From an uncultured Pelagibacteraceae bacterium (lineage in GTDB: Bacteria > Pseudomonadota > Alphaproteobacteria > Pelagibacterales > Pelagibacteraceae), in NCBI GenBank assembly GCA_902555665.1, contig CACDTF010000002.1, forward strand, positions 1 through 64,000: a DNA stretch of 64,000 nucleotides, in the 5' to 3' direction. A program made the translations under genes and the position numbers. Positions 20,549 to 29,670 of this stretch are shown here, one piece after another (within the stretch, counting starts at the first letter, position 1; every line of letters starts with the position of its first letter). The notes beneath the pieces were generated by a model. That model was not told the origin of the DNA and did not search any database. It worked only from the letters and a program-made list of their open reading frames with translations.

Positions 20549-21196
20549 ATGACAAAAAAGTTTTATGAAAAAACAGGAATGTATATTGATTGGCAACAAT
20601 TGAGTAGTTTGCCTCAAATAGATACTTTAATTGATATTGGTGTTGGACCTAATGGTGCAAAAGATTTTTATAATTATTTTAAAAATTCAAAATTAATATT
20701 AATAGATCCTCTTGATGAAGCAAAAAAATATGCACAAGAAGTTTCAAAAACTAGAGAATTAGAATTTTACCAAGTTGCTCTTGGTAAAGATGATGATAAG
20801 CAATTAGAAATGAAATTGCAAAGAAAACGAGGATATAGTTCATTATTAGAAATTTCCTCAATTAATATGAAGTGTGATTATGATAAAATTATAAAATTAC
20901 AATTAAAAAAATTAGATACTGTTTTAAAAGATAAAAAAAGTTTAGGAAGAATAGGAATTAAAGTTGATACTGAGGGATACGAATATGATGTAATAGTTGG
21001 TGCATGCGAGACGTTAAAATATACAAAATTTGTCATTGCAGAGGTAAGGCACAATCATGAATCTCTTGAAGGAGTCTACAAACTTCAAGATATTATGAAT
21101 TTGATGAACAAAAATAATTTTATATTAACGAAAATTATCACGGCTAAACCCTTTATAGCAGATTTATGTTTTCAACCAATTGAAGATATATTTTAA
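20549..21196 (+). CDS. FkbM family methyltransferase
   Basis: S-adenosylmethionine-dependent O-methyltransferase-like protein of 215 residues. Visible are the SAM-binding strand LIDIGVGPNGAKDFY near residue 28, LILIDPLDEAKKYA, and the FkbM hallmark RIGIKVDTEGYEYDVIVGA near residue 136. The family methylates sugars, glycans or polyketides; the target here cannot be told. It stands alone between ppdK (50-base gap) and the tail of the oppositely oriented tmRNA. That makes it a plausible accessory gene beside an RNA-gene landmark, but no transfer signature is visible. Confidence 0.82.
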   Translation: MTKKFYEKTGMYIDWQQLSSLPQIDTLIDIGVGPNGAKDFYNYFKNSKLILIDPLDEAKKYAQEVSKTRELEFYQVALGKDDDKQLEMKLQRKRGYSSLLEISSINMKCDYDKIIKLQLKKLDTVLKDKKSLGRIGIKVDTEGYEYDVIVGACETLKYTKFVIAEVRHNHESLEGVYKLQDIMNLMNKNNFILTKIITAKPFIADLCFQPIEDIF

Positions 21197-21304
21197 AAAT
21201 TTTATTTTATTTCTTTATTAATATTTTATAGAAGTTTTGCATAATTGAGGGGCGTTCTGTTGCCAGGTGCCCCAGACCCCGTTTGCTTAATTAACTAAGT
21301 TAAT

Positions 21305-21334
21305 TATGCAGCAAGTGCGTAACTTTCGTTAGCA
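21305..21334 (-). other. tmRNA tag-peptide reading frame
   Basis: Read on the minus strand inside the coding piece: GCT AAC GAA AGT TAC GCA CTT GCT GCA TAA, giving ANESYALAA. Together with the Ala carried by the charged tmRNA, the tag would be A-ANESYALAA. The ANxx start and LAA end are the usual form recognised by ClpXP/SspB-type degradation. The resume codon is GCT. Confidence 0.9.
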
Positions 21335-21415
21335 ATTATAAAATAGCCCGTCACGGTGGAACAATCCCGAACGAAAGAATAGCCTTTAGTCACCCGTCGA
21401 ATCTAGTTCACCCCC

Positions 21416-21426
21416 ATAAGTTGTAA
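21416..21426 (-). other. tmRNA internal transcribed spacer
   Basis: Only 11 AT-rich bases separate the CCA end of the acceptor piece (21427) from the first G of the coding piece (21415). This segment must be cut out of the precursor to make the two-piece RNA. Boundaries are inferred from the acceptor-stem pairing. Confidence 0.75.
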
Positions 21427-21548
21427 TGGTGGAGGTGGTGGGTACTGCCCCCACGTCCGCAATGGTTATTACGAAATTCGTTTATCGTCGTAGTTGGAAA
21501 ACCAACATTATTAATATAAAAGTAATTACAACAGATTCAATAACAATC

Positions 21549-22496
21549 ATGAAATTAACTAAAGAACAACAAGAGGAGATAAAAAATCAACAATCTCAAA
21601 GCAATCAAACGAAAAGAGTTACTGCTCCTGAGCTTGAAAAAATCCTATATGAAGCAATTCCAGCTTTAGATCATGGTTTTGTAAGAGTTGTTGATTATAT
21701 GGGTGATGACTCATCCATAGTTCAGTCAGCCAGAGTATCGTACGGAAAAGGAACCAAACAAGTTTCAACTGATAAAGGTTTAATAAAATATTTGATGAGG
21801 CATTGGCACAGTACTCCATTTGAAATGTGTGAAATTAAATATCATGTTAAGCTTCCAATATTTATTGCAAGACAATGGATTAGACATAGAACTGCAAATG
21901 TTAATGAATATTCTGCAAGATATTCAATTTTAGATAAAGAATTTTATTTGCCATCACAGGAAAATTTAGCTGCTCAATCAACTAGTAACCGACAAGGAAG
22001 AGGAGATGTCTTGGAAGGAAAACAGGCAGAGGAAGTTTTGGAACTTTTAAAAAGTGATGCTGAGAGAACCTATGATAACTATGAGACTATGCTTAATGAA
22101 AGATTTGATGGATCAATTATTGATGAAAATAAAAAAGGTTTAGCAAGAGAACTTGCTAGAATGAATTTAACACTAAATACCTATACTCAATGGTATTGGA
22201 AAACTGATTTATTAAACTTAATGAATTTTTTAAGATTAAGAGCTGATAGTCATGCTCAATACGAAATTAGAGTATATGCTGACATAATGCTGGATACTGT
22301 AAAAAAATGGGTTCCTACAACTTATGATGCTTTTATGGATTATAGAGTTGGTGGCACCGAGGTTTCTGCAAAAGGAAAATTAATTATTCAAAAATTTATC
22401 AAGGGTGAAAATGTAGATGTTGAAAGTTCTGGATTGTCTAAAAGAGAGTGGAATGAATTAATGACTGCTTTTGATATTAAAGATAAGTTGATTTAA
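21549..22496 (+). CDS. thyX: Flavin-dependent thymidylate synthase
   Basis: Makes dTMP from dUMP with FAD, NADPH and methylene-tetrahydrofolate. 315 residues. The ThyX motif RHRxxxxNExSxR is present as [15 protein letters not shown]; the family's middle Ser is replaced by Asn-Val here while the flanking RHR, NE and S residues are kept. [18 protein letters not shown] and HAQYEIR near the C terminus are also typical. The frame is open back to 21426, but that part is tmRNA sequence, so ATG 21549 is chosen. It converges on mrp with a 20-base overlap of the 3' ends. Confidence 0.95.
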   Translation: MKLTKEQQEEIKNQQSQSNQTKRVTAPELEKILYEAIPALDHGFVRVVDYMGDDSSIVQSARVSYGKGTKQVSTDKGLIKYLMRHWHSTPFEMCEIKYHVKLPIFIARQWIRHRTANVNEYSARYSILDKEFYLPSQENLAAQSTSNRQGRGDVLEGKQAEEVLELLKSDAERTYDNYETMLNERFDGSIIDENKKGLARELARMNLTLNTYTQWYWKTDLLNLMNFLRLRADSHAQYEIRVYADIMLDTVKKWVPTTYDAFMDYRVGGTEVSAKGKLIIQKFIKGENVDVESSGLSKREWNELMTAFDIKDKLI

Positions 22497-23301
22497 TTTT
22501 TTCAGCAAAATTTAAATATATTTTAGAAATTTCATGCTCCGGATTTGTTTCCACAATCGGCTTTCCTTGATCTCCAGTTTTACCTATTTCAGGATTAATT
22601 GGAATTTCACCTAAAAATTCTTTTTGAAATTCTTCTGCAGTTTTTTTAACCCCACCTTCTCCAAAAATTTTATATTTTTTTCCATCGTCTCCAATGAAAA
22701 AACTCATGTTATCAACTAAACCTAAAATTTTAACTCCAAGTTTATCAAACATTTTAATCCCCCTTTTAACATCTAAAAGAGCTACTTCTTGAGGTGTACT
22801 TACAATTATCGCACCATCCATTTTTATTTCTTGCGAAAATGTCAGCTGAGTATCGCCAGTCCCTGGGGGCATATCAACGATAATAAAATCTAAATCTTTC
22901 CAGTTAACTTTTTGAGTAAAAGTTTTAATTGCACTTGTTACCATAGGACCACGCCATATCATTGGAGTTTGTTGATCAGCTAAAAAACCAATCGACATAC
23001 ATTGAATGTCATATTTTGTGATTGGGTCTAATTTTTGACCATCACTTTTTGGTTTTTCATCAATATCAAACATTTTAGGAACTGATGGACCATAAATATC
23101 TGCATCTAAAAGGCCAACTTTGCATCCAACTTTTTTCAAAGCCAAAGCAAGATTCGTCGCAAAAGTAGATTTTCCAACCCCACCTTTTGCACTAGAGATT
23201 GCAATTGTAAACTTAGTTCCAAGAATAGGATTTTTAACGAATTTTTTAGGCTCTAGCTTACTTTTCATTGCGGCACTTAGTTCAGGTTTTTTATCACTCA
23301 T
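22477..23301 (-). CDS. mrp: Mrp/ApbC family iron-sulfur carrier ATPase
   Basis: P-loop ATPase of the Mrp/NBP35 family, thought to carry and insert Fe-S clusters. With the chosen start it has 274 residues. The deviant Walker A KGGVGKST is at about 39-46, [13 protein letters not shown] follows, and [14 protein letters not shown] is the Walker B region. The usual CxxC after NMS is missing: the sequence is [13 protein letters not shown], a pattern I recall from other alphaproteobacterial Mrp proteins. The N-terminal MIP18-like domain of E. coli Mrp is absent. An upstream ATG at 23352 would share bases with the hflK start, so 23301 is preferred. Confidence 0.9.
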   Translation of the reverse strand: MSDKKPELSAAMKSKLEPKKFVKNPILGTKFTIAISSAKGGVGKSTFATNLALALKKVGCKVGLLDADIYGPSVPKMFDIDEKPKSDGQKLDPITKYDIQCMSIGFLADQQTPMIWRGPMVTSAIKTFTQKVNWKDLDFIIVDMPPGTGDTQLTFSQEIKMDGAIIVSTPQEVALLDVKRGIKMFDKLGVKILGLVDNMSFFIGDDGKKYKIFGEGGVKKTAEEFQKEFLGEIPINPEIGKTGDQGKPIVETNPEHEISKIYLNFAEKIKSTYL

Positions 23302-23350
23302 CAAAGTATCATTACTTGTTTTTTGCAATAAAGACACTATATACTTTGGC

Positions 23351-24451
23351 ATGTCAGACGATTTTAAAGGCCAAAGTCCTTGGGGAGCACCTCCTGGTGG
23401 AGGTGGTAGTGGTAATGGATCAGGTAGAGGTCCGACACCACCAAATGTCGACGAATTAATAAGAGATCTTCAAGATAAAATTAAAAGATTTTTACCTGGA
23501 GGAAAAACTTCAGGGGGAAAATCAATAAGTCTAATTATATTAGTTTTAGTTTTTGTATGGTTAGCGAGTGGACTTTACAGAGTACTACCGGATGAACAAG
23601 GTGTTGTATTAAGATTTGGTAAGTTTGTAAAAACTACACAGCCTGGCTTGAACTATCATATACCTTTTCCTGTTGAAACTGTTCAAACACCTAAAGTCAC
23701 CAAGGTTAATAGAATGGATATAGGATTTAGATCTGAAAGAGACAGTGGTTTTTCTACAGGTGGTGGTGTTGCTGATGTTCCACAAGAAAGCCTAATGTTA
23801 ACTGGAGATGAAAATATTGTTAATATAGATTTTTCAGTATTTTGGGTAATTAAAGATGCTGGGAATTTTTTATTCAAAATTCAGGACCCAGAGGGAACGG
23901 TTAAAGCAGCTGCTGAAACCGCAATGAGAGAGGTAATAGCTAAAAGTGATATTCAACCAATCTTGACAGAGGGAAGATCCAAAATTGAGCTTGAAACTCA
24001 AGAAATTATTCAAACTATTTTAGATGATTACGAAAGTGGAATTCAAATTACACAAGTTCAAACGCAAAAAGCTGACCCACCAGACCAAGTAATTGATGCA
24101 TTTAGAGATGTACAAGCTGCAAGAGCAGACATGGAAAGATCTAAGAATGAAGCTGAAGCTTATGCAAACGATGTTATTCCAAGAGCACGAGGGGAAGCAC
24201 AAAAAATTTTACAAGCAGCAGAAGCATATAAAAAAGAAGTGGTTGCAAAAGCAGAGGGTGAAGCAAGTAGATTTATAGCAATTTACAATGAGTATAAAAA
24301 TGCAAAAGCAGTTACCCAAGAGAGAATGTATCTAGAAACTATGGAAAAAGTTTTAGCTGATATAGATAAAGTAATTATAGAAAAAAATGCAGGTTCAGGA
24401 GTAGTTCCATATTTACCTTTACCTGAATTAAAAAAGAAAGCGACAAATTAA
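23351..24451 (+). CDS. hflK: HflK, SPFH-domain subunit of the FtsH modulator complex
   Basis: With HflC forms a large periplasmic cage that surrounds and modulates the FtsH protease. 366 residues: a Gly/Pro-rich cytoplasmic N terminus (residues 5-31), one membrane helix at about 58-74, then the SPFH/band 7 domain (LYRVLPDEQGVVLRFGK) and a long coiled coil rich in Ala, Glu and Lys from about 240 to 330. Start ATG 23351 is chosen because MSDDFKGQSPWG matches the family N terminus; an open frame further upstream is antisense to mrp. hflC follows after one base. Confidence 0.95.
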   Translation: MSDDFKGQSPWGAPPGGGGSGNGSGRGPTPPNVDELIRDLQDKIKRFLPGGKTSGGKSISLIILVLVFVWLASGLYRVLPDEQGVVLRFGKFVKTTQPGLNYHIPFPVETVQTPKVTKVNRMDIGFRSERDSGFSTGGGVADVPQESLMLTGDENIVNIDFSVFWVIKDAGNFLFKIQDPEGTVKAAAETAMREVIAKSDIQPILTEGRSKIELETQEIIQTILDDYESGIQITQVQTQKADPPDQVIDAFRDVQAARADMERSKNEAEAYANDVIPRARGEAQKILQAAEAYKKEVVAKAEGEASRFIAIYNEYKNAKAVTQERMYLETMEKVLADIDKVIIEKNAGSGVVPYLPLPELKKKATN

Positions 24452-24452
24452 G

Positions 24453-25325
24453 ATGAAAGCTGGAAAAATATTAGCAGGGGTATTAGTTGCAATTGGTGTT
24501 GTAGCTTTTTTATCAGTAATTATAGTTAAAGAGGTTAATCAAGCAATTATTCTTCAATTTGGTGATCCAAAAAGAATTATAATGAAGCCAGGATTAAACT
24601 TTAAAATCCCTTTCATTCAAAATGTTGTTTATTTAGATAAAAGAATTTTAAATTTAGATGCTCCACCAGAGGAGGTTATTGCATCAGATCAAAAACGTTT
24701 AATAGTAGATGCATTTGCAAGGTTTCAAATTATTGATCCACTAAAATTTTACATTTCTGTTGGAAATGAAAGAGTTGCAAGATCTAGATTATCGACAATT
24801 ATAAATTCAAGAATTAGAAATGTATTAGGTCAAGAGGAATTGCAAACATTATTATCTAAAGATAGATCTAAGCAAATGGCATTAATTAAAGAAGGTGTTA
24901 ATAACGAAGCACAAAACTTTGGAATTAATATTGTTGATGTCAGAATTAAAAGAGCAGATCTACCTCAAGCAAACAGTGACGCAATTTATAGAAGAATGCA
25001 AACCGAAAGGGAGAGAGAAGCAAAAGAATTTAGAGCAAAAGGAGCAGAGATGGCAGTTACAATTACATCAACTGCAGACAAAGAAGTTACTGTAATCTTA
25101 GCAGATGCTCAAAAACAATCTGAGATCATGAAAGGAGAAGGTGATGGAGAAAGAAATAAAATATTTGCTGAAGCCTTTGGCCAAGATCCAGAATTTTTTG
25201 CCTTCTATAGAGCTATGCAAGCATATGAAAAAGCTCTTATTGGTGGTGAAACCTCTTTAATTTTATCACCTGATAGTGAGTTTTTTAAATTTTTTGGAAA
25301 TATAAAACCTGAAATCCAACAATAA
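24453..25325 (+). CDS. hflC: HflC, SPFH-domain subunit of the FtsH modulator complex
   Basis: Partner of HflK. 290 residues with one N-terminal membrane helix (residues 5-25), band 7 domain (VNQAIILQFGDPKRIIMKPGLNFKIPF), the coiled-coil stretch with YRRMQTEREREAKEFRAKGAE that is nearly diagnostic of HflC, and a C-terminal ALIGGETSLILSPDSEFFKFF segment. It lies one base after hflK, with DUF2065 and degP directly downstream, a conserved proteobacterial membrane quality-control cluster. Confidence 0.95.
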   Translation: MKAGKILAGVLVAIGVVAFLSVIIVKEVNQAIILQFGDPKRIIMKPGLNFKIPFIQNVVYLDKRILNLDAPPEEVIASDQKRLIVDAFARFQIIDPLKFYISVGNERVARSRLSTIINSRIRNVLGQEELQTLLSKDRSKQMALIKEGVNNEAQNFGINIVDVRIKRADLPQANSDAIYRRMQTEREREAKEFRAKGAEMAVTITSTADKEVTVILADAQKQSEIMKGEGDGERNKIFAEAFGQDPEFFAFYRAMQAYEKALIGGETSLILSPDSEFFKFFGNIKPEIQQ

Positions 25326-25332
25326 CATTTAA

Positions 25333-25518
25333 ATGCGTGAGCTAGTTATGGCTTTTGGTCTTTTGTTATTTATTGAGGGAATCTTGTGCGCCTTATTTCC
25401 AGCAAAAATGAAAAGTATGTTGAAAAAATTAGAACTTGTTAAAGATAGTCAACTTAGATCAGGTGGACTTATTTTTGCATTGATAGGTTTTATAATTATT
25501 TATTTTATTAAGAGTTAA
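25333..25518 (+). CDS. DUF2065 (YjeT-like) small membrane protein
   Basis: A 61-residue protein made of two hydrophobic helices (residues 5-24 and 43-59) joined by a short basic loop with KMKSMLKKL and the conserved RSGGL turn. Length, topology and the GLLLFIEGILCALFP start match the DUF2065/YjeT family, which often sits between hflC and later genes in Proteobacteria. Function unknown; the context suggests a link to the HflKC-FtsH complex. Seven bases after hflC and one base before degP. Confidence 0.82.
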   Translation: MRELVMAFGLLLFIEGILCALFPAKMKSMLKKLELVKDSQLRSGGLIFALIGFIIIYFIKS

Positions 25519-25519
25519 T

Positions 25520-26935
25520 ATGAATAAGATTAAACTTATATTCTTTACCTTAGTTATATCATTTGGCTTTTTGTTAAATGTAAACTCCAAACCAGTTCCT
25601 GCTTCCTTTGCAGATCTTGCAGAAAAATTGATGCCATCTGTTGTAAACATTTCTACGACAACCACTATAAAAACAAATTCTAATCCTTTTCCTTTTCAAT
25701 TTCCTCCAGGGTCTCCTTTTGAGGATATGTTTAAAGAATTTGGAACACCTCAGGAAAGACAATCAGCTGCATTAGGTTCTGGATTTATAATTGCGGAGAA
25801 AGGAATTGTTGTTACAAATAATCACGTAATACAAGATGCTGACGATATTATTGTTAGAGTAAATGGGGATCAAGAATTTAAAGCAAAGGTTCTTGGTGCT
25901 GACCCACTTATGGATATTGCAGTTTTACAATTAGAAACAGATGAAAAATTTATTCCAGTTGCATTTGGTGATTCTGATAAAGCAAGAATTGGTGATTGGG
26001 TTTTGGCAATTGGAAATCCTTTTGGTTTAGGTGGAACCGTAACAGCTGGAATTATTTCAGCTAGAAATAGATCAATTGGTTTATCAAGATATGAAGATTT
26101 TATTCAAACAGATGCTTCTATAAATTCTGGTAACTCAGGTGGACCTTTATTTGATATGGAGGGGAATGTAATTGGAATTAATACAGCAATTCTTGGACGT
26201 AATGGTTCTATTGGAATTGGATTTTCTATACCATCAAACAGTGCTCAAATTGTAATTAAACAATTGATCGAATTTGGTGAAACAAAAAGAGGATGGCTAG
26301 GTGTTAGAATTCAAGATGTAACTAAAGAAATCGCTGAAGTTGAAAAATTAGATAAAGCACGAGGAGCATTAGTTGCTAGTGTTGCAGAAAATAGTCCATC
26401 AGAAAAAGCAGGTATACAAGCTGGTGATATAATTTTAGAATTTAACGGAGAAAAAATAAATCAAATGAAAGAACTTCCAGCGATTGTTGCACGAACAGAA
26501 GTTGGAAAAAAAGTTGAAGTTAAAGTTTGGAGAGATAAAAAAGAGATTATTAAAAATGTTATTTTAGGAAGATTAGAAACTTCAGATGATTTTAAAATAA
26601 GTAAAAATCAAGAAACTGAAAAACAAAATAATGAAGAGATCATTGAAAGTTTAAAAATAGCAGTAAGACCATTAACTAAAGAAGATATTAAAAACAGAAA
26701 ACTACCAAACCAAACGACAGGAGTTGTAATAACAAAAATTGCAAATAATAGTCCTGTAGCAAATTCAATTGAACTTAATAGTATTATTATTGAAGCTCAG
26801 AAGAAAAAAATTAGATCGGTCGACGATTTAAGAGAAATTACAAAAGAAGTTCTTAATTCAAATCAAAAAACAGTTTTACTTGCTATTTATAACAATCAAA
26901 ATCAACGAAGATACATCGGTGTTAAGTTAGACTGA
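25520..26935 (+). CDS. degP: Periplasmic serine protease, Do/DegP family
   Basis: Periplasmic protease-chaperone for misfolded envelope proteins. 471 residues: signal peptide about 1-24, trypsin-like domain with catalytic triad His102 (TNNHVIQ), Asp132 (DPLMDIAVL) and Ser206 (NSGNSGGP), then PDZ1 at about 270-365 (GWLGVRIQDVT, SPSEKAGIQAGDIIL) and a divergent PDZ2 after about 385. Two PDZ domains place it with DegP/DegQ rather than DegS. One base after the DUF2065 gene, two bases before miaA. Confidence 0.95.
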   Translation: MNKIKLIFFTLVISFGFLLNVNSKPVPASFADLAEKLMPSVVNISTTTTIKTNSNPFPFQFPPGSPFEDMFKEFGTPQERQSAALGSGFIIAEKGIVVTNNHVIQDADDIIVRVNGDQEFKAKVLGADPLMDIAVLQLETDEKFIPVAFGDSDKARIGDWVLAIGNPFGLGGTVTAGIISARNRSIGLSRYEDFIQTDASINSGNSGGPLFDMEGNVIGINTAILGRNGSIGIGFSIPSNSAQIVIKQLIEFGETKRGWLGVRIQDVTKEIAEVEKLDKARGALVASVAENSPSEKAGIQAGDIILEFNGEKINQMKELPAIVARTEVGKKVEVKVWRDKKEIIKNVILGRLETSDDFKISKNQETEKQNNEEIIESLKIAVRPLTKEDIKNRKLPNQTTGVVITKIANNSPVANSIELNSIIIEAQKKKIRSVDDLREITKEVLNSNQKTVLLAIYNNQNQRRYIGVKLD

Positions 26936-26937
26936 TC

Positions 26938-27846
26938 ATGGATTTAAAATCCAAGATCATATTAATCTCAGGTCCAACAGCTTCAGGTAAATCAAGTTTT
27001 GCAATTAAGTTTGCAAAAAAAGTCAATGGAGAGATTATTAATGCAGATAGCATGCAAGTATACAAAGAGCTTAAAATTTTGTCAGCTAGACCAGATCCAA
27101 AAAATTATCAGAAAATAAAACATCATTTGTATGGTTTTCATAATGTTACAAAAAACTTCTCTACAGGTGATTGGCTTAAGCTTGTAACTAAGAAAATTAA
27201 TGAAGTTCAAAAAAGAAAAAAAACTCCAATTCTTGTTGGAGGCACAGGTTTATACTTTAAAGCTTTAACTGATGGTTTGGTTAAAATACCAAATATTTCA
27301 TTAAAATTAAGAACTCAAATTAGAGATTTACAAAAAAAACTCGGACAAAAGAAATTTTATGAAAAACTATTAAAATTAGATCCATCCTCAAAAGGAAAAA
27401 TAACCCCTACAGACACTCAAAGATCTATCAGAGCTTATGAGGTAAAAAAGTTTACAAAAAAATCTATACACGAATGGTTTAAAAACACAAAATCAAACTT
27501 CATAGAAGATGATTTTTTTAAAGTTTATATTGATTATCCTCGACAAGAATTAATTGAGCGAATTAATGTAAGAACAAGTGAGATGATAGAAAATGGAGCA
27601 ATAAAAGAAGTAAAAGGTTTCATGAAGCTTAGGGTTAGAAAAGATAAAAGCGCCAACAAAGCTATTGGAGTTAATGAAATTAGAGAATATTTAAAAAAAC
27701 AAAAAGATTTGAAGGATACTAAAGAAAAAATAGCCATAAAAACCAGACAATACGCCAAAAGACAAAGTACTTGGGCTAGAGGTAACATGATGAGTTGGAT
27801 AAAACTAAAGCCACAAGACATAAATAATTTTTTGAAAAAAATTTAA
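26938..27846 (+). CDS. miaA: tRNA dimethylallyltransferase
   Basis: Adds a dimethylallyl group from DMAPP to A37 of tRNAs that read UNN codons. 302 residues. P-loop SGPTASGKSSFA at about 10-21, NADSMQVYKELKILSARP, HHLYGF and VGGTGLYFKAL follow in order, all family signatures. The C-terminal region KTRQYAKRQSTWARGN is the conserved tRNA-binding end. It uses DMAPP from the pathway that contains the dxs product. Two bases after degP, so probably in the hflKC-degP operon. Confidence 0.96.
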   Translation: MDLKSKIILISGPTASGKSSFAIKFAKKVNGEIINADSMQVYKELKILSARPDPKNYQKIKHHLYGFHNVTKNFSTGDWLKLVTKKINEVQKRKKTPILVGGTGLYFKALTDGLVKIPNISLKLRTQIRDLQKKLGQKKFYEKLLKLDPSSKGKITPTDTQRSIRAYEVKKFTKKSIHEWFKNTKSNFIEDDFFKVYIDYPRQELIERINVRTSEMIENGAIKEVKGFMKLRVRKDKSANKAIGVNEIREYLKKQKDLKDTKEKIAIKTRQYAKRQSTWARGNMMSWIKLKPQDINNFLKKI

Positions 27847-27863
27847 ATTTTTCATTCTTAATC

Positions 27864-27893
27864 TTGACCAATGAGTACAACTTCAGCTAGATT
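27864..27893 (+). promoter_or_regulatory. Candidate sigma-70 promoter for ilvB
   Basis: TTGACC (27864-27869), an 18-base spacer, TAGATT (27888-27893). Initiation 6-7 bases after the -10 would fall almost on the ilvB ATG at 27899, and no Shine-Dalgarno sequence precedes that ATG, so a leaderless mRNA is possible. Call rests on motif match only. Confidence 0.35.
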
Positions 27894-27898
27894 GCCTA

Positions 27899-29665
27899 AT
27901 GCCAAAATTATTAACTGGAGCAGAAATTGTATTCAAATGTCTTGAAGACCAAAAGGTAGAACATATCTTTGGTTATCCAGGTGGCGCAGTACTACCAATT
28001 TATGATGAATTAAAAAATCATCCTTCAATAAAACATATTTTAGTTAGACACGAACAAGGTGCTGGTCACGCAGCCGAAGGCTATGCTAGGTCGTCAGGAA
28101 AACCAGGTGTAGTTTTAGTTACATCAGGCCCTGGAGCTACTAATGTTGTTACAGCATTAACCGATGCGTATATGGACTCTGTTCCACTAGTTTGTATTTC
28201 TGGTCAGGTTCCAACACATTTAATTGGAACTGATGCTTTTCAAGAATGTGACACTACAGGAATTACAAGACCTTGTACGAAACACAATTGGTTAGTAAAA
28301 GATATTAATGATCTTTCTAAAGTTATGCATGAAGCTTTTAGAGTTGCAACAACTGGAAGACCTGGACCAGTTTTAATCGATATTCCAAAAGATATTCAAT
28401 TTGCAAAAGCAAAATATAAAAAACCAAACAAAGAAAAAAAATTAAACGGAAAATCCCAGAATAAATTTTCTCAAGATCAAATTGATGAATTAGTAAAATT
28501 ATTAAGTAAGGCCAAAAAACCGATAATTTATAGTGGTGGAGGAGTAATTAACTCAGGTCCAAAAGCAAGTCAGGCTTTAAGAGAATTTGTTGAGCTAACC
28601 GGTTTTCCTATAACTTCTACACTTCAAGGATTAGGTGCGTACCCTGGAGACGATAATCAATTTTTAGGAATGCTTGGTATGCATGGTACTTATGAAGCAA
28701 ATAATGCTATGCATGATTGTGATCTTTTAATTAATATTGGTGCAAGATTTGATGATCGTATTACTGGAAAAATTGATGAGTTTTCACCAAATTCAAAAAA
28801 GGTTCATATTGATATAGATCCATCATCAATTAATAAAATTATTAAAGTAGATCTTGCAATAGTTGGGGACGTTACGAGTGTTATTAGTAAAATTAATAAG
28901 ACAATTGCTAAAAGAAAAAATGGTCATAGTAAATCAAATAAATCAAATTTAGCTAAGTGGTGGGAACAAATTGAAAAATGGAGAGAAAAAGACTCTCTTA
29001 ATTTTGTAAATAGTAATGAAAGTATAAAGCCTCAACACGCTGTTCAAAGACTTTATGAATTAACTAAGAATAAAGACACTTATGTTACTACCGAGGTTGG
29101 ACAACATCAAATGTGGGCTGCTCAGCATTATAAATTTAATAAACCAAATAGATGGATGACATCTGGCGGTTTAGGAACTATGGGTTACGGATTGCCAGCA
29201 GCAGTTGGTGTACAAATTGCTCATCCTGAAAAATTAGTAATTGATATTGCTGGAGAAGCTTCAGTTTTAATGACTATGCAAGAAATGTCTACTGCAGTTC
29301 AGTACAATCTTCCTATAAAAATATTTATTTTAAATAATCAATACATGGGAATGGTAAGACAATGGCAGGAGCTATTGCATGAAAAGAATTATTCTGAAAG
29401 TTATTCCGAAGCATTACCAGATTTCATGAAAATGGCAGAGGCTTATGGGTGTAAAGGAATTAAAGCTGACGATCCATCTGATCTGGATGACAAAATTCAA
29501 GAAATGATAGATTATGATGGACCAGTTATATTTGACTGTCATGTGGATCCTAATGAAAATTGTTTTCCAATGATCCCATCTGGAAAACCTCACAACCAAA
29601 TGATCTTAGGTCCAAATGACCAAGAGGATAATAAAATCAAAGGAAAAGGCAAAGCCTTAGTATAA
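27899..29665 (+). CDS. ilvB: Acetolactate synthase large subunit
   Basis: TPP-dependent acetohydroxyacid synthase, the first common step to valine, leucine and isoleucine. 588 residues in three domains: N-terminal pyrimidine-binding part with [14 protein letters not shown] and the catalytic Glu in [14 protein letters not shown], central FAD-binding part with [11 protein letters not shown], and C-terminal TPP part with [19 protein letters not shown] and [12 protein letters not shown]. The start [11 protein letters not shown] aligns with known AHAS N termini. ilvH and ilvC follow directly. Confidence 0.96.
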   Translation: MPKLLTGAEIVFKCLEDQKVEHIFGYPGGAVLPIYDELKNHPSIKHILVRHEQGAGHAAEGYARSSGKPGVVLVTSGPGATNVVTALTDAYMDSVPLVCISGQVPTHLIGTDAFQECDTTGITRPCTKHNWLVKDINDLSKVMHEAFRVATTGRPGPVLIDIPKDIQFAKAKYKKPNKEKKLNGKSQNKFSQDQIDELVKLLSKAKKPIIYSGGGVINSGPKASQALREFVELTGFPITSTLQGLGAYPGDDNQFLGMLGMHGTYEANNAMHDCDLLINIGARFDDRITGKIDEFSPNSKKVHIDIDPSSINKIIKVDLAIVGDVTSVISKINKTIAKRKNGHSKSNKSNLAKWWEQIEKWREKDSLNFVNSNESIKPQHAVQRLYELTKNKDTYVTTEVGQHQMWAAQHYKFNKPNRWMTSGGLGTMGYGLPAAVGVQIAHPEKLVIDIAGEASVLMTMQEMSTAVQYNLPIKIFILNNQYMGMVRQWQELLHEKNYSESYSEALPDFMKMAEAYGCKGIKADDPSDLDDKIQEMIDYDGPVIFDCHVDPNENCFPMIPSGKPHNQMILGPNDQEDNKIKGKGKALV

Positions 29666-29670
29666 TTATA

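Larger units (their letters stand above)
21241..21506 (-). ncRNA. ssrA: tmRNA, circularly permuted two-piece form
   Basis: Rescues stalled ribosomes. On the minus strand the order is acceptor piece (about 21506 to 21427), a short spacer, then the coding piece (21415 to about 21241), the permuted order known from alphaproteobacteria. The acceptor piece ends in a T-arm-like GGACGTGGGGG...CCACC and CACCTCCACCA. The coding piece begins GGGGGTGAACTAGATTCGACGGG, the classic tmRNA 5' end. GGGGGTG and CACCTCC form a seven-base-pair acceptor stem across the two pieces. The tag frame and a pseudoknot-like G/C-rich stretch (21249-21280) follow. Outer ends are approximate. TTGAAT-16-TATATT at 21540-21513 could be its promoter. 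Confidence 0.93.

Noticed and set aside
21426..21548. Open reading extension of thyX back to 21426
   Set aside because: These bases are the tmRNA acceptor piece on the other strand, and the added residues have no ThyX similarity; MKLTKEQQ at 21549 is the sensible start.
23120..23350. Long upstream extension of hflK
   Set aside because: It is antisense to mrp coding sequence; the Gly/Pro-rich HflK start at 23351 matches the family.
27871..27945. 24-codon frame ([19 protein letters not shown]...) overlapping the ilvB start, considered as an attenuation leader peptide
   Set aside because: It is not rich in Ile, Val or Leu codons, has no ribosome-binding site and no following terminator/antiterminator pair.
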